Source: Ruegeria marisrubri (GTDB lineage Bacteria > Pseudomonadota > Alphaproteobacteria > Rhodobacterales > Rhodobacteraceae). Taken from it: a DNA stretch of 64,000 nt. Every line of letters starts with the position of its first letter. Within the stretch, counting starts at the first letter, position 1. The notes below the pieces were generated by a model that saw only the letters and a list, made by a program, of their open reading frames with translations, searched no databases and had not been told where the DNA came from. Positions 28,891 to 37,114 of this stretch are shown here, in pieces. The stretch covers positions 124,001-188,000 of the forward strand of contig NZ_LQBQ01000038.1 of NCBI RefSeq assembly GCF_001507595.1, written 5' to 3'. A program made the position numbers and the translations under genes.

Positions 28891-30183
28891 TCAGAAATCC
28901 TTCCACTCGTCCGCCGCCTTGCCCCAGAGCCAGTGCAGCGGTTTCGACATCGCCTGAGTTTGATCGACACCCGTCAGAGCGGTTCTGGTCACCCAGTCCG
29001 CACTCGTCTTCTGCTCGGGGTTCTGGCCATTTGCCGGATCCCTCGGGTCGTAATAGGCGCGCCAGTCGAAATCGATATCGCCGACCTCGGTGCCGTCATC
29101 CATCGTGCGGAAATATTTCGTGCCGTCAAATTCCCAGCTCGCCTTGGGAAATTCGAAGTTGGCCGGATCACCGGCAGTCTCGACAAAGGTGCATCGATCT
29201 ACGAAATACCGCCCCAATGTCAATCCGAGGACCGCACCAACGGCACTGTCCACGGGAAAGTGCACCCCGGCCACCGTCCGGTTGATGGCGATCCGGGCCG
29301 CCACGCGCATCAGCATTTCGCCCCAGAGCCCCTGGTCATAGGGGTTCTCTTTTGGGGGATCCACCTTGTTCGCCCTCAGCAGCAGCCACAGAACCCGCGC
29401 CATGGTGAACGCTTCGGTCGAATGCCCGCTGGGCAGAGCCCCATGTGTCGGCGTCCAGATCATCGGCTGGATCTGCGGCGAATATTCGATCGGCCGCTTG
29501 CAGGCGAGCGCGTATTTCAACCGCATCTCGACGAAATTCGCCAGCCAGTGCGCAGTCGCCAGCAGTTCGATCGTGTAGGGCGTGCGCGCCGGCTCGATGA
29601 AGGCGATGGCGCGCAGAAACTCGGTCGGAGTGCCAAGCTGAGACAGGATTTCGCCCATGCGATCCTGCCGCAGATCGGCATAGTTCGCCACCAGATCGAG
29701 TTGCTGCGCAAAAATCTTCTGTGTCGGTCGTTTCACAGCCACCAGAGGAACGTATTTCGCATCAGTCGAACCCGGCAGCGCCGCCTCCAGATGATAGACG
29801 CGTGCCCATCCGGGTTTCGTCGCATCCGCCGCATCCGGCTCGAAACCGAAACCGATGCGGCTGCCCAGTTCCAAGGCAAAGATGCTGCCGCGCACCGCGG
29901 GCGACAGCCGTTCCAGGTATTCGACGTCTTCCTGGCCGCTGGGGTCGACCGCAGAGCCGGAGACAGGGATCCAGGATCCGGCGATACCGTCACGACTGGT
30001 GATCAGCGCCGCCGAAACCAAGGGAGGGTCGACCGGGCCGCCTCCGAAGGCGCCAAAAGCCCCTGTGCCGCTGAAAGCGCCAAAAGCTCCAAATGCACCA
30101 AATGCGCCAAAAGCCCCGCTCGTTCCGAAAGCACCAAAGGCGCCAAAAGCCCCCTGTTGCGATTGGTTCGATTCAATTGCCAT
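28891..30183 (-). CDS. PAP2 / vanadium haloperoxidase-type enzyme with N-terminal GAF tripeptide repeats
   Basis: A 430-residue protein. Residues 11-46 are a low-complexity tract with ten Gly-Ala-Phe triplets, broken by GTS and SGT. The C-terminal half has the full acid phosphatase/haloperoxidase site: K223-x6-R230-P231, P251-S-G-H254, and R302-x5-H308-x3-D312. This site binds phosphate or vanadate, so either phosphatase or vanadium-dependent haloperoxidase activity is possible; the length and large N-terminal helical part favour the haloperoxidase-like family. No signal peptide is present. AAGGAGAG stands 7 bases before the ATG. It lies 40 bases after a cyclase gene and 25 bases before an S8 protease gene. 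Confidence 0.8.
   Translation of the reverse strand: MAIESNQSQQGAFGAFGAFGTSGAFGAFGAFGAFGAFSGTGAFGAFGGGPVDPPLVSAALITSRDGIAGSWIPVSGSAVDPSGQEDVEYLERLSPAVRGSIFALELGSRIGFGFEPDAADATKPGWARVYHLEAALPGSTDAKYVPLVAVKRPTQKIFAQQLDLVANYADLRQDRMGEILSQLGTPTEFLRAIAFIEPARTPYTIELLATAHWLANFVEMRLKYALACKRPIEYSPQIQPMIWTPTHGALPSGHSTEAFTMARVLWLLLRANKVDPPKENPYDQGLWGEMLMRVAARIAINRTVAGVHFPVDSAVGAVLGLTLGRYFVDRCTFVETAGDPANFEFPKASWEFDGTKYFRTMDDGTEVGDIDFDWRAYYDPRDPANGQNPEQKTSADWVTRTALTGVDQTQAMSKPLHWLWGKAADEWKDF
30046..30153 (-). repeat. Tandem 9-base coding repeat for Gly-Ala-Phe units
   Basis: Within the PAP2-type gene, 36 codons repeat the unit GGNGCNTTT in ten copies arranged 3+5+2, separated by one GTS and one SGT unit. 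Third positions vary between copies (GCC, GCA, GCT), so the protein pattern seems kept rather than being a fresh DNA slippage product. Confidence 0.9.
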
Positions 30184-30223
30184 TCAAAGTCTCTCCTTAT
30201 CAAAATTCGTTCAGTTCAATTCT

Positions 30224-32020
30224 TCAGTCCGGCACTCCTATCTCTCTCAAGGTGTCGGCAAAGGCCTGGCCAACGGGGAAATCCGCGCTGGGAGAATTCC
30301 GCAACCATCCACTGACGGTGAAACCGGGATTCGCCCTCAGGATTTTCGCGGCCGCGCCCCGGGCCTCGGCGTGATGCCCCATCCGCCACTCGGTCACCGC
30401 CAGCATCCTCAGCGAGGACATGTGCAGGCGGTTGAGGCGCAGCGAGCTCTTGATCAGTTCCAGGGCGCGTGGATAGTCCTCGGCCACCAGGCTGGCACTG
30501 CCCGCCAGGCATTGGAAAAAGAACCGATGCGGATCCCTCGGCGCCAGATGCAGGGCGCGCTCGGTATCCCGAACCGCTCGCTCCCCCTCGCCGCGAAAGG
30601 CATAAAGCGTGCCGCGCAGCGCGCGCCCCGCGGCCTCGTTCGGCGTGTATTCGAGGGCGCTGTCATATAGCTCCTCGGCCTCGGACAGGTTGTGCAGCAG
30701 GTTGGTCTGGACGAACCCTTCGGCGATCAGCGCCCCGCTGTTGGTCGGATCGAGGTCCAGGGCGCGATGCGTGTGGTTCAGCGCCAGCGCGGCCTCCTGC
30801 CTGGGGTCGGGGGACCATCCCTGAACGACCCGCAGAACGTGCCAGCGCGACTTCCACGACAACGGGACCGGCGTGTTCGGGATGCGCTCGATCAGCGCGT
30901 CCAGCAGATCTCCGGCCCGCGCGAAATCCGTGGGGGACAGGCGATGCATCAGGGCAACGGCCGCCATCAGGATCTCGTAGCTGTCCAGCGTCGGCACCGG
31001 GTGGGCCATGGCCCGCTTCATTTCCAGATCGAGAATGGCAAGGTGAATTCCACTGGCCACCTCGGAAAAGATCGAATTCTTCTGCAACAGGGCCGAGGCG
31101 TCGACCTCGAAGCGGTCCGACCAGATCACGCGGCCGGTCCGCGCCTCGGACAGGTTGAGATCCAGCAGGTGGCGCTGCTTTCCGACGGCACAGCTGCCCG
31201 AGAGCAGAAAATCGGCCTCCAAGGTCTCAGAAATCTGCGAGAGGGTGAATTTCTCCGGCGAGATCCCCATCGTCGAGAGGCGCGAGATCACGTTCATCTG
31301 GTGCGACCGCGAAAGGGCGGTAATGATGTCTTCGGTCAGCAGGTCGCGCCAGACATGCGCCTCGCCATTCCGCTCGATCACCAGCGGCAGCACCGCGATC
31401 GTCGGCAACAGATCCTCGGGCGCCAGCAGGGGCGCCACGCGCGGGAACTCGTGCGGCGCCACCACCCGGAACGTGTGGACCGGCTGTGGCACGTTCTTGA
31501 GGAAGACCGGCCCGACATCCTCGAACTCGGCATCGACACTATTGGCCAGCGCATCGCGGACGCTGGCCGAAGCCATGATTTCGCCGGGCATCGTCGCGTC
31601 CGCCAGCCTTGCGGCGATGTTGACATCCCGCCCATAAAGGTCGGCATCAAGGCTGCGCAGAACCTCTCCGGCATGTATCCCGATCCGGATATCCATTCCC
31701 TGCGCGGCAGGGTCGCTCTGGTTCACGGCGGCGAGGCGGCTGCGCATCTGCAGTGCTGTCTGTACCGCCTCACAAGCGTCGCCGAATTCCATCATCACAC
31801 CGTCGCCCAGGCGCTTGACGACCCGACCCGTCTTGCTGCGCCCGACCTCGGTCTCGACGGAGTCCACGAAGCCAAGCCAGCGGCGCACCGTGCCTTCTTC
31901 GTCACTTTCGATCAGGCGAACCGAATCCACGACATCCGCAAACACCACCGTCTTGGATGACCGCTGCAATGCCTGGCCTTCCCAGGCCAAGGGTTCCTTG
32001 GTCGAGATCGTGCCGACCAT
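30224..32020 (-). CDS. Class III adenylate/guanylate cyclase with FlgO/TolB-like and TPR regions
   Basis: About 598 residues from ATG 32020 (MVGTISTKEPLAWEG), preceded by GGTGGGG; a GTG three codons upstream is the alternative. Residues 22-190 are a cyclase homology domain with the metal aspartates D29 (VVFADVVDSVRL) and D73 (RLGDG), the base-selecting lysine K69, and N134/R138 (GRDVNIAARLA). It should therefore be active. From about 210 (LPTIAVLPLVIERNGEAHVW) comes a TolB-N/FlgO-like segment, then TPR-like helices from about 390 to the end. No membrane segment is present. This set is common in rhizobial and roseobacter cyclases. It is the first gene of the cyclase-PAP2-S8 operon. Confidence 0.87.
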   Translation of the reverse strand: MVGTISTKEPLAWEGQALQRSSKTVVFADVVDSVRLIESDEEGTVRRWLGFVDSVETEVGRSKTGRVVKRLGDGVMMEFGDACEAVQTALQMRSRLAAVNQSDPAAQGMDIRIGIHAGEVLRSLDADLYGRDVNIAARLADATMPGEIMASASVRDALANSVDAEFEDVGPVFLKNVPQPVHTFRVVAPHEFPRVAPLLAPEDLLPTIAVLPLVIERNGEAHVWRDLLTEDIITALSRSHQMNVISRLSTMGISPEKFTLSQISETLEADFLLSGSCAVGKQRHLLDLNLSEARTGRVIWSDRFEVDASALLQKNSIFSEVASGIHLAILDLEMKRAMAHPVPTLDSYEILMAAVALMHRLSPTDFARAGDLLDALIERIPNTPVPLSWKSRWHVLRVVQGWSPDPRQEAALALNHTHRALDLDPTNSGALIAEGFVQTNLLHNLSEAEELYDSALEYTPNEAAGRALRGTLYAFRGEGERAVRDTERALHLAPRDPHRFFFQCLAGSASLVAEDYPRALELIKSSLRLNRLHMSSLRMLAVTEWRMGHHAEARGAAAKILRANPGFTVSGWLRNSPSADFPVGQAFADTLREIGVPD

Positions 32021-32342
32021 GAGTGGCACCCCACCAATCGCTTAAACCAGTTCAATCAAGTTCCCATTATACACAACTGCGCGCATATTTCGCATTTTGT
32101 TCGCATCAATCGGCATCAATCTTGCCACGCCGGCAGAAGATTCCGTCAGCAGGGAAGGATCGACGAAATAGAAAAGCTCGGGCGGACCGCGACTCTGAAC
32201 GCCCTGCGTTTCAAACGCCGGACGCGGCAGAAGGAGAATACAAAGCGGTTTCAGGCAGGTGGGCTGCCCTTTGGGCAGCGCGCCAATGGCATGGCCGGGG
32301 CAAAAAAGAACCCGGTCAGTTGAGACCGGGTTCCTCGTGTTT
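32021..32342. other. Intergenic region upstream of the cyclase gene
   Basis: This 322-base gap separates the cyclase start from the cytochrome c stop. It holds the cytochrome terminator at 32302-32333, a small hairpin GCTGCCC-TTT-GGGCAGC at 32263-32279, and AT-rich sequence near 32040-32110 where the cyclase promoter is expected. No gene was found. Confidence 0.5.
32302..32333 (-). terminator. Rho-independent terminator of the nos operon
   Basis: A 10-bp perfect stem GAACCCGGTC / GACCGGGTTC with a 6-base loop, followed on the minus strand by six T. It lies 10 bases after the stop of the cytochrome c gene and closes nosCRZDFYLX-cytochrome c. Confidence 0.93.
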
Positions 32343-32720
32343 TCAGAAGCCTTTCAGATAGGCGATCACATCGGCCTGTTCGCTTTCCTTCTTGAGGCCG
32401 GCAAAGGACATCTTGGTGCCTTTCACGACGTCCTTGGGCTTGGCCAGGAACGCGGCAAGGGTTTCTTCATCCCAGACCAGACCACCTTCGGCGGCTTCCT
32501 TCATGGCGGGGGAATACTTGAACCCTTCGGCCTGGCCCGCAGCGGCGCCGACGATGCCGTTCAGCGCAGGGCCGACCTTGTTCTTGGCGCCTTCACCCAC
32601 GGCATGGCAGGCCTTGCACTTCTTGAACACCTTCTCGCCCTTGGCGGCGTCGCCCTCGGCGAATGCAGGCAGTGCCAGCGAGGCGGCCAGCGCCGTGAGG
32701 ATCAGCGAACGTTTGATCAT
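32343..32720 (-). CDS. Periplasmic cytochrome c (c-550/c2 type)
   Basis: A 125-residue class I cytochrome c. A signal peptide of about 21 residues ends at AFA-EGD. The heme site is C35-K-A-C38-H39 and the axial methionine is in VKGTKMSFAGL. KVGPALNGIVG is typical of c2/c-550. It starts 19 bases after nosX with its own GGAG site and before the operon terminator, so it is probably co-transcribed with nos and could pass electrons to NosZ. It could also serve the NirS and NorCB reactions, as c-550 does in Paracoccus. Confidence 0.9.
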   Translation of the reverse strand: MIKRSLILTALAASLALPAFAEGDAAKGEKVFKKCKACHAVGEGAKNKVGPALNGIVGAAAGQAEGFKYSPAMKEAAEGGLVWDEETLAAFLAKPKDVVKGTKMSFAGLKKESEQADVIAYLKGF

Positions 32721-32739
32721 GATGTTATTTCTCCGTCTT

Positions 32740-33642
32740 TCAGATCAACATTTCCAGTTTCGATCGGGGAAAACGACTCAGTACCAGAGCAATTTCTTCC
32801 CTTGGTATCAGACACAGCGCCGTGGACAAGCCATCCGCAATCGCAGCACTGGGCGCCGAGACGGAAATCGCCTGATGCAAAGGATTGCCGCCGCGCGGAT
32901 CAAGGATATGTGCCTGCATCCCTCCAATCCTTGTCGCATCCGGCGCCGAGGTCGCAACGGCCCGGTCACGCAGGGTGATACGCTGCCGGATCGCCCCATC
33001 CGGCCCCAGCAGGCCAACCTGCCAGTCGCGGCCATCTGCGTGGCGGCCCAGCGCGGCGATCTCACCCATGTCGACCAGCACATCGGTCAGCCCGAACGAC
33101 TTCAGCAGCCCGGAAATCCGGTCGGTAATCGCCCCCTGCGCAATCCCGTTCAGGGTCAGGCCCGAAAGCCCGGGCCGGGGCAGGAGGACTTCGTCAGGCT
33201 GGACGGAAACCCCCTGCCATCCCACGGCCCCTCGAGCCGCTTCGACCTCGTTCTCTGTGCCCCCCTGCGCCAGCGCCAGCCACAGCGGTTGCACGCTCGG
33301 GTCAAAGGCACCTTCGGTCGCGTCGTACAGGGCCGAGCACAGGCTCAGCACATCCAGCAGTTCCGGCGCGGGATCAGTCAGGCGTCCGTCGCGGTTCAGT
33401 GCGCTGAGTTGCGACTCGGGGCGATAGAGGCTGAAAATCAACTCCAGCCTTTCCAGTTCCGCCTCGACGGCCGCGATGATCGGGGCCGCCTCTGCATCGT
33501 CCAGCCCCTCGATGCGCAGGCTGGCCCCTGCGCCAAGGGCAACGCCACGCCACTGCGCGGATGGGGCGGCCACCGCTCCCGCGGGCAGGGCTGCGCAGGC
33601 GGCCGAGATGGACAGAAAGCGGCGACGTGAAAGCTGAGTCAT
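32740..33642 (-). CDS. nosX: NosX, ApbE-like FAD:protein FMN transferase
   Basis: A 300-residue ApbE-family protein. The N terminus has a Tat-like motif (SRRRFLSISAACAALPAG), so export in folded form is likely. IFSLYRPESQLSALNRDGRL and LTLNGIAQGAITDRIS are family patterns. NosX flavinylates the FMN-binding domain of NosR in the periplasm, and NosR of this window has the acceptor motif SGATVT. The start overlaps the nosL stop by 4 bases. Confidence 0.9.
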   Translation of the reverse strand: MTQLSRRRFLSISAACAALPAGAVAAPSAQWRGVALGAGASLRIEGLDDAEAAPIIAAVEAELERLELIFSLYRPESQLSALNRDGRLTDPAPELLDVLSLCSALYDATEGAFDPSVQPLWLALAQGGTENEVEAARGAVGWQGVSVQPDEVLLPRPGLSGLTLNGIAQGAITDRISGLLKSFGLTDVLVDMGEIAALGRHADGRDWQVGLLGPDGAIRQRITLRDRAVATSAPDATRIGGMQAHILDPRGGNPLHQAISVSAPSAAIADGLSTALCLIPREEIALVLSRFPRSKLEMLI

Positions 33643-34157
33643 GCCGGTGTCTCCAGGGTCAGGTCCAGATCAACGGGCCCAAGAACCGTTGCATCAGGAA
33701 TATCCGAAAGTGGCACCGCAGCGCCACCGTACTTTTGTATGAAGGCTTCGGCCGCTGACGGCTCGGCAAAGGGCACCACCTCGGGCGCGCCCATGCCGCC
33801 CGCGACATTCGCCCCGACGACGAACACCGCGCCCTCGGCGGAAATCCAGTTCGAGATGCCCGGCGACTGCCAGCTGGGCGCGGTCCCCATGTCGCTGACA
33901 TAGACGGCGGTGATCTCGGCATCGCGCTCGGGGCTCTTGAGATAGGCGAGCATGTCGCGCACCTGCGCAAAGAACAGAGGCGCCGGGTAACCTTCGAGGT
34001 GAATCTGCCCCTTGGGCCCGCCATGTTCGGCGACATTCATCTGGCAGAAATAGCTGAGCGCGGTCTCGGTCAGATCAACGGGCGCAGGGGGCGCGGCCGC
34101 CTGTTCCTCTTTGCAGGCAGTCAGGGCGACGAGTGCGATCAGGGCAATGCGTCTCAT
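33639..34157 (-). CDS. nosL: NosL copper-binding lipoprotein
   Basis: 172 residues from ATG 34157 (MRRIALIALVALTACKEEQ), overlapping the nosY stop; an upstream frame extension inside nosY is rejected. The lipobox is LTAC with the lipid cysteine C15. YFCQMNVAEHGGPKGQIHLE holds the Cys-x-Met copper motif. NosL is a copper chaperone that delivers Cu(I) to NosZ assembly, working with NosDFY at the outer face of the inner membrane. Confidence 0.92.
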   Translation of the reverse strand: MRRIALIALVALTACKEEQAAAPPAPVDLTETALSYFCQMNVAEHGGPKGQIHLEGYPAPLFFAQVRDMLAYLKSPERDAEITAVYVSDMGTAPSWQSPGISNWISAEGAVFVVGANVAGGMGAPEVVPFAEPSAAEAFIQKYGGAAVPLSDIPDATVLGPVDLDLTLETPA

Positions 34158-34975
34158 GGCTCGACCCTCCGGAACGCGGCGCGCGCCAGCACAAAGCCCA
34201 GCACCGGCCAGATCATCAGCGAGGCGGGTGCGGCCCATGCGGGCAGGGCCTGCGCCGCGCCGGTCATGCCCGAGGCCATCGCCACGCCTTCGGTCGCCGC
34301 GATGTTCCAGACACGGAATGCGTCGGCCGGGTTGGCTACCATCACCCACGGAAAGACGGATCGGGTGAAGGTGCCGCTCTGATCCATGACAACGGCCCCC
34401 AACAGCCCCAGGTCATAGAGAACGACAAAGACAAGCCAGAGCCCGGCCGACAGACCTGCCGCCGCCGTGGCGCCCCGTGCCAGGGCAGACAGCAGGTAAC
34501 CCAGCGCCAGGAACACGGCGCCCAGGAGGATCGAAGTGAGAATGAGGCGCGCCAGCGCCATAAGACTTTCGGGGCCGGCACCACCAAACCAGGCGGCCAC
34601 CGCCCCGGCCGTGCCGAAGCCGATGGTCATGGCAAAGGCCAGCGCGGCCAGATGCGCGGCAAATTTGCCCAACAGGATCTCACCACGGCCCGCCGGATAG
34701 GACAAGAGCAGCGCGAGGCTGCCGCGGTCGACGTCTCCGGCGATGGCATCAAAGGCCATCATCAGCGCCAGAAGCGGCGCGAGATAGACCGAAAGCGTGG
34801 TCATCGAGGCAACCGACACGGTCAGCATGTCAACGCCCAGCGTGCCGGTGGGCGCGCTGCCGGCAAAGGTCAGCGCCAAGGCGAACAGCACCATGATGAG
34901 CGTCGCCACAAGCAGCCAGCGGTTGCGACGCAGGATCAGCATTTCGGCGCGGGTTATGGCAAGAAATCGAGTCAT
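34154..34975 (-). CDS. nosY: NosY, ABC transporter permease for NosZ maturation
   Basis: 273 residues from ATG 34975 (MTRFLAITRAEMLILRRNRW), which overlaps the nosF stop. It has about six membrane segments of the ABC-2 type (LLVATLIMVLFALALTFAGS, VYLAPLLALMMAFDAIAGDV, and others). AFDAIAGDVDRGSLALLLSYPA is the usual cytosolic loop. With NosF it forms the ABC unit that drives NosD in copper-sulfide site assembly. Confidence 0.92.
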   Translation of the reverse strand: MTRFLAITRAEMLILRRNRWLLVATLIMVLFALALTFAGSAPTGTLGVDMLTVSVASMTTLSVYLAPLLALMMAFDAIAGDVDRGSLALLLSYPAGRGEILLGKFAAHLAALAFAMTIGFGTAGAVAAWFGGAGPESLMALARLILTSILLGAVFLALGYLLSALARGATAAAGLSAGLWLVFVVLYDLGLLGAVVMDQSGTFTRSVFPWVMVANPADAFRVWNIAATEGVAMASGMTGAAQALPAWAAPASLMIWPVLGFVLARAAFRRVEP

Positions 34976-35865
34976 TGAGCCGCCTCCCGTGCGTAGTGGC
35001 GATAAAGGTCTTCCAGCTTGGGCGGTGCCATTTCCAGATCGGCCACCGCCTCGCCCATGGCGGCGATGCGGCGCAGGGCCTCCATCTTTTCGGCGGGCGA
35101 GCACAGGATCTCGACCGAAGCGCCATTGACCCGGCGACCACCCAGTTTGGCGGCCAGCACGTCGGCGTTCTCGGTGGCGCGCACCCGCAGCTTGATCGGC
35201 AGCCCGGCCAGTTCCGACAGGTTGGCCAGCGTGTCGTCGGCTACCTTGACGCCCTTGCGCAGGATGGCGATGCGGTCGGTGCGGGCCTCGACCTCGGTCA
35301 GGGCGTGAGAGGCGATCAGCACTGCCGTCCCCTGCCCCGCCAGCTCGTCGATGATGGCATAAAGGTCCTGCCGCGAGATCGGGTCCAGCCCGCTGGTCGG
35401 CTCGTCCAGTAGCGCCACCTTCGGACTGCCAAGCAGCACCTGCGCCAGACCCAGACGCTGCCGCATCCCCTTGGAATAGGTGCCGATGCGCCGATCCAGC
35501 GCGTCGCTCAGGCCCACCCGATCAAGCAGGCCGGGAATGTCGGCCTTTTCGCCCGAGAGGCGGGCAAACAGCGTCAGTTGTTCGCGCCCGGTCAAGGCGG
35601 GGTGGAACGAGACCGCCTCGGGCAGATAGGCCGTGTCGCGCCGCGCCACGGCGCTGCCGGGAGCCGAGTCTCCGACACGGATCGTTCCGCCATCGACCGG
35701 GATCAGCCCGAGGATGGATTTGATGAGGGTCGACTTGCCCGCGCCGTTGTGACCCAGAAGCGCCACGCGCTCTCCGGGGGCAAGGGTCAGGTCCACATCG
35801 CTCAGAACGCGGGTCTTGCCGCGATCCTTGCAGACTTGCTGGATGGTCAGGGCCTTATCCGTCAT
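34972..35865 (-). CDS. nosF: NosF, ABC transporter ATPase
   Basis: A 297-residue ATPase. Walker A is LLGHNGAGKSTLIKS near residue 36, the signature is the degenerate TYSKGMRQRLGLAQVLL, and Walker B is KVALLDEPTSGLDP. The remaining 80 residues form a C-terminal extension typical of NosF. It starts inside the end of nosD (11-base overlap). Confidence 0.94.
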   Translation of the reverse strand: MTDKALTIQQVCKDRGKTRVLSDVDLTLAPGERVALLGHNGAGKSTLIKSILGLIPVDGGTIRVGDSAPGSAVARRDTAYLPEAVSFHPALTGREQLTLFARLSGEKADIPGLLDRVGLSDALDRRIGTYSKGMRQRLGLAQVLLGSPKVALLDEPTSGLDPISRQDLYAIIDELAGQGTAVLIASHALTEVEARTDRIAILRKGVKVADDTLANLSELAGLPIKLRVRATENADVLAAKLGGRRVNGASVEILCSPAEKMEALRRIAAMGEAVADLEMAPPKLEDLYRHYAREAAQ

Positions 35866-37111
35866 GAGGCACCTTTTGCATTGCTGGGGGTTTGGGGGCT
35901 TTCATCATCGGGTTGCTGTCCACCACGCCACCCGGCAGCAGCGCCGGGAAGGCCGATTGCGACCAGCGCACCAGTTGCACGGCGGGCGAGCCGAGCAGCA
36001 TCTTGGCTGCGGGTTGGGTCCACAGCACATGGTCCATGCTATCGTTGGGGCGATAGGGGGCGTCGGCGATGCCGTCGCCATCCACGTCATAGGCGGCAAA
36101 GTCGGACCAGTAATTGCCGCGACCGTCTTCCGACCACTCGACCCATTTGGTCGAGACGTATTTCACCTGTGTCCGGTTGCCGACGAAGGCGTTTCCGACG
36201 ATGCGGTTGCCCTCGGACCCTGCGGTGAAGTGAATGCCGATACCGCAGCCCTCGAACCAGTTGTTGGTGAATTCGTTCTTGTTGGCATTGTAGAGGAAGG
36301 TGCATTTCTCTTTCGCGCCCTTCACCACGTTGCCCGAGATCACGCTTTCATTGGCATAGTTCAGCATGACCCCGTGTTCGCGGTCACCGATCGAGACGTT
36401 GTTCACCACCTTCACGTTGGTGGTGAACATCACCGCATAGCCCAGATCGTTGCCGATCGAGACGTTGTCCGAAACCTCGGAATCATCGGCATACATGTAG
36501 TGCACGGCAAAGCGCAGGTCCCGGAACAGGTTGTTCCTGAACGTGTTTTTCCTGGACGAATTCACGAAGATCCCGTCGCGGCCATACTGGATGTCGTTGT
36601 CCTCGACCACCGCGCCGGGCGCGTTCCAGACATAGACCCCGTTGCCGCGGATGTTCATGTGCCGGTCCTGCCGGCCCTCGATCCGGTTGCCCTTGACCAG
36701 GCTGTCCCGGGCGCCGTGGATGTCGACACCGTAAAGGTTGCCGATCAGCACGTTGTCGAGGATCCGCGGCGCAATCGCCGTCTTGGTCAGCTTGATGCCG
36801 CTGTCGATGTCCTCGTGATCCGAGCCCGAGCCGACCACCGTCAGACCCCGCACCGTGACGCCCTGCCCGGTGACGGTGATGACGCTGCCCTTGCCCTGTC
36901 CGTCGATCGTGGCCTGCCCCAGCCCGTCGATCGTGATGGGCCGGTCCAGAACCAGGCGCTCGGTGTAAACGCCGGGGCTCAGGCGGAGGGTGTCGCCCTC
37001 CTCCGCCTGAGCCAGTGTTTCGGTGATGGCCCCTGCCCGGTTTGGCACATCCCATTCCGCCGCCCAAAGGGACGAGCCGAACAGGAGCGGGATGAGCAGG
37101 AGCCAGCGCAT
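35855..37111 (-). CDS. nosD: NosD, periplasmic copper-site maturation protein
   Basis: A 418-residue protein with a cleavable signal (MRWLLLIPLLFGSSLWAAEW). The body is a right-handed beta-helix with repeated N/G-rich turns (VRGLTVVGSG, DNVLIGNLYGVDIHGARDSL, ENTFRNNLFRDLRF-like strands). NosD hands copper and sulfur for the CuZ site of NosZ and binds NosFY. It starts 3 bases after nosZ. Confidence 0.93.
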   Translation of the reverse strand: MRWLLLIPLLFGSSLWAAEWDVPNRAGAITETLAQAEEGDTLRLSPGVYTERLVLDRPITIDGLGQATIDGQGKGSVITVTGQGVTVRGLTVVGSGSDHEDIDSGIKLTKTAIAPRILDNVLIGNLYGVDIHGARDSLVKGNRIEGRQDRHMNIRGNGVYVWNAPGAVVEDNDIQYGRDGIFVNSSRKNTFRNNLFRDLRFAVHYMYADDSEVSDNVSIGNDLGYAVMFTTNVKVVNNVSIGDREHGVMLNYANESVISGNVVKGAKEKCTFLYNANKNEFTNNWFEGCGIGIHFTAGSEGNRIVGNAFVGNRTQVKYVSTKWVEWSEDGRGNYWSDFAAYDVDGDGIADAPYRPNDSMDHVLWTQPAAKMLLGSPAVQLVRWSQSAFPALLPGGVVDSNPMMKAPKPPAMQKVPHDG

Positions 37112-37114
37112 GGG

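Noticed and set aside
30046-30153. Tandem 9-base repeats considered as a CRISPR or VNTR locus
   Set aside because: The repeats lie in frame in a clear gene and encode regular GAF units; there are no spacers.
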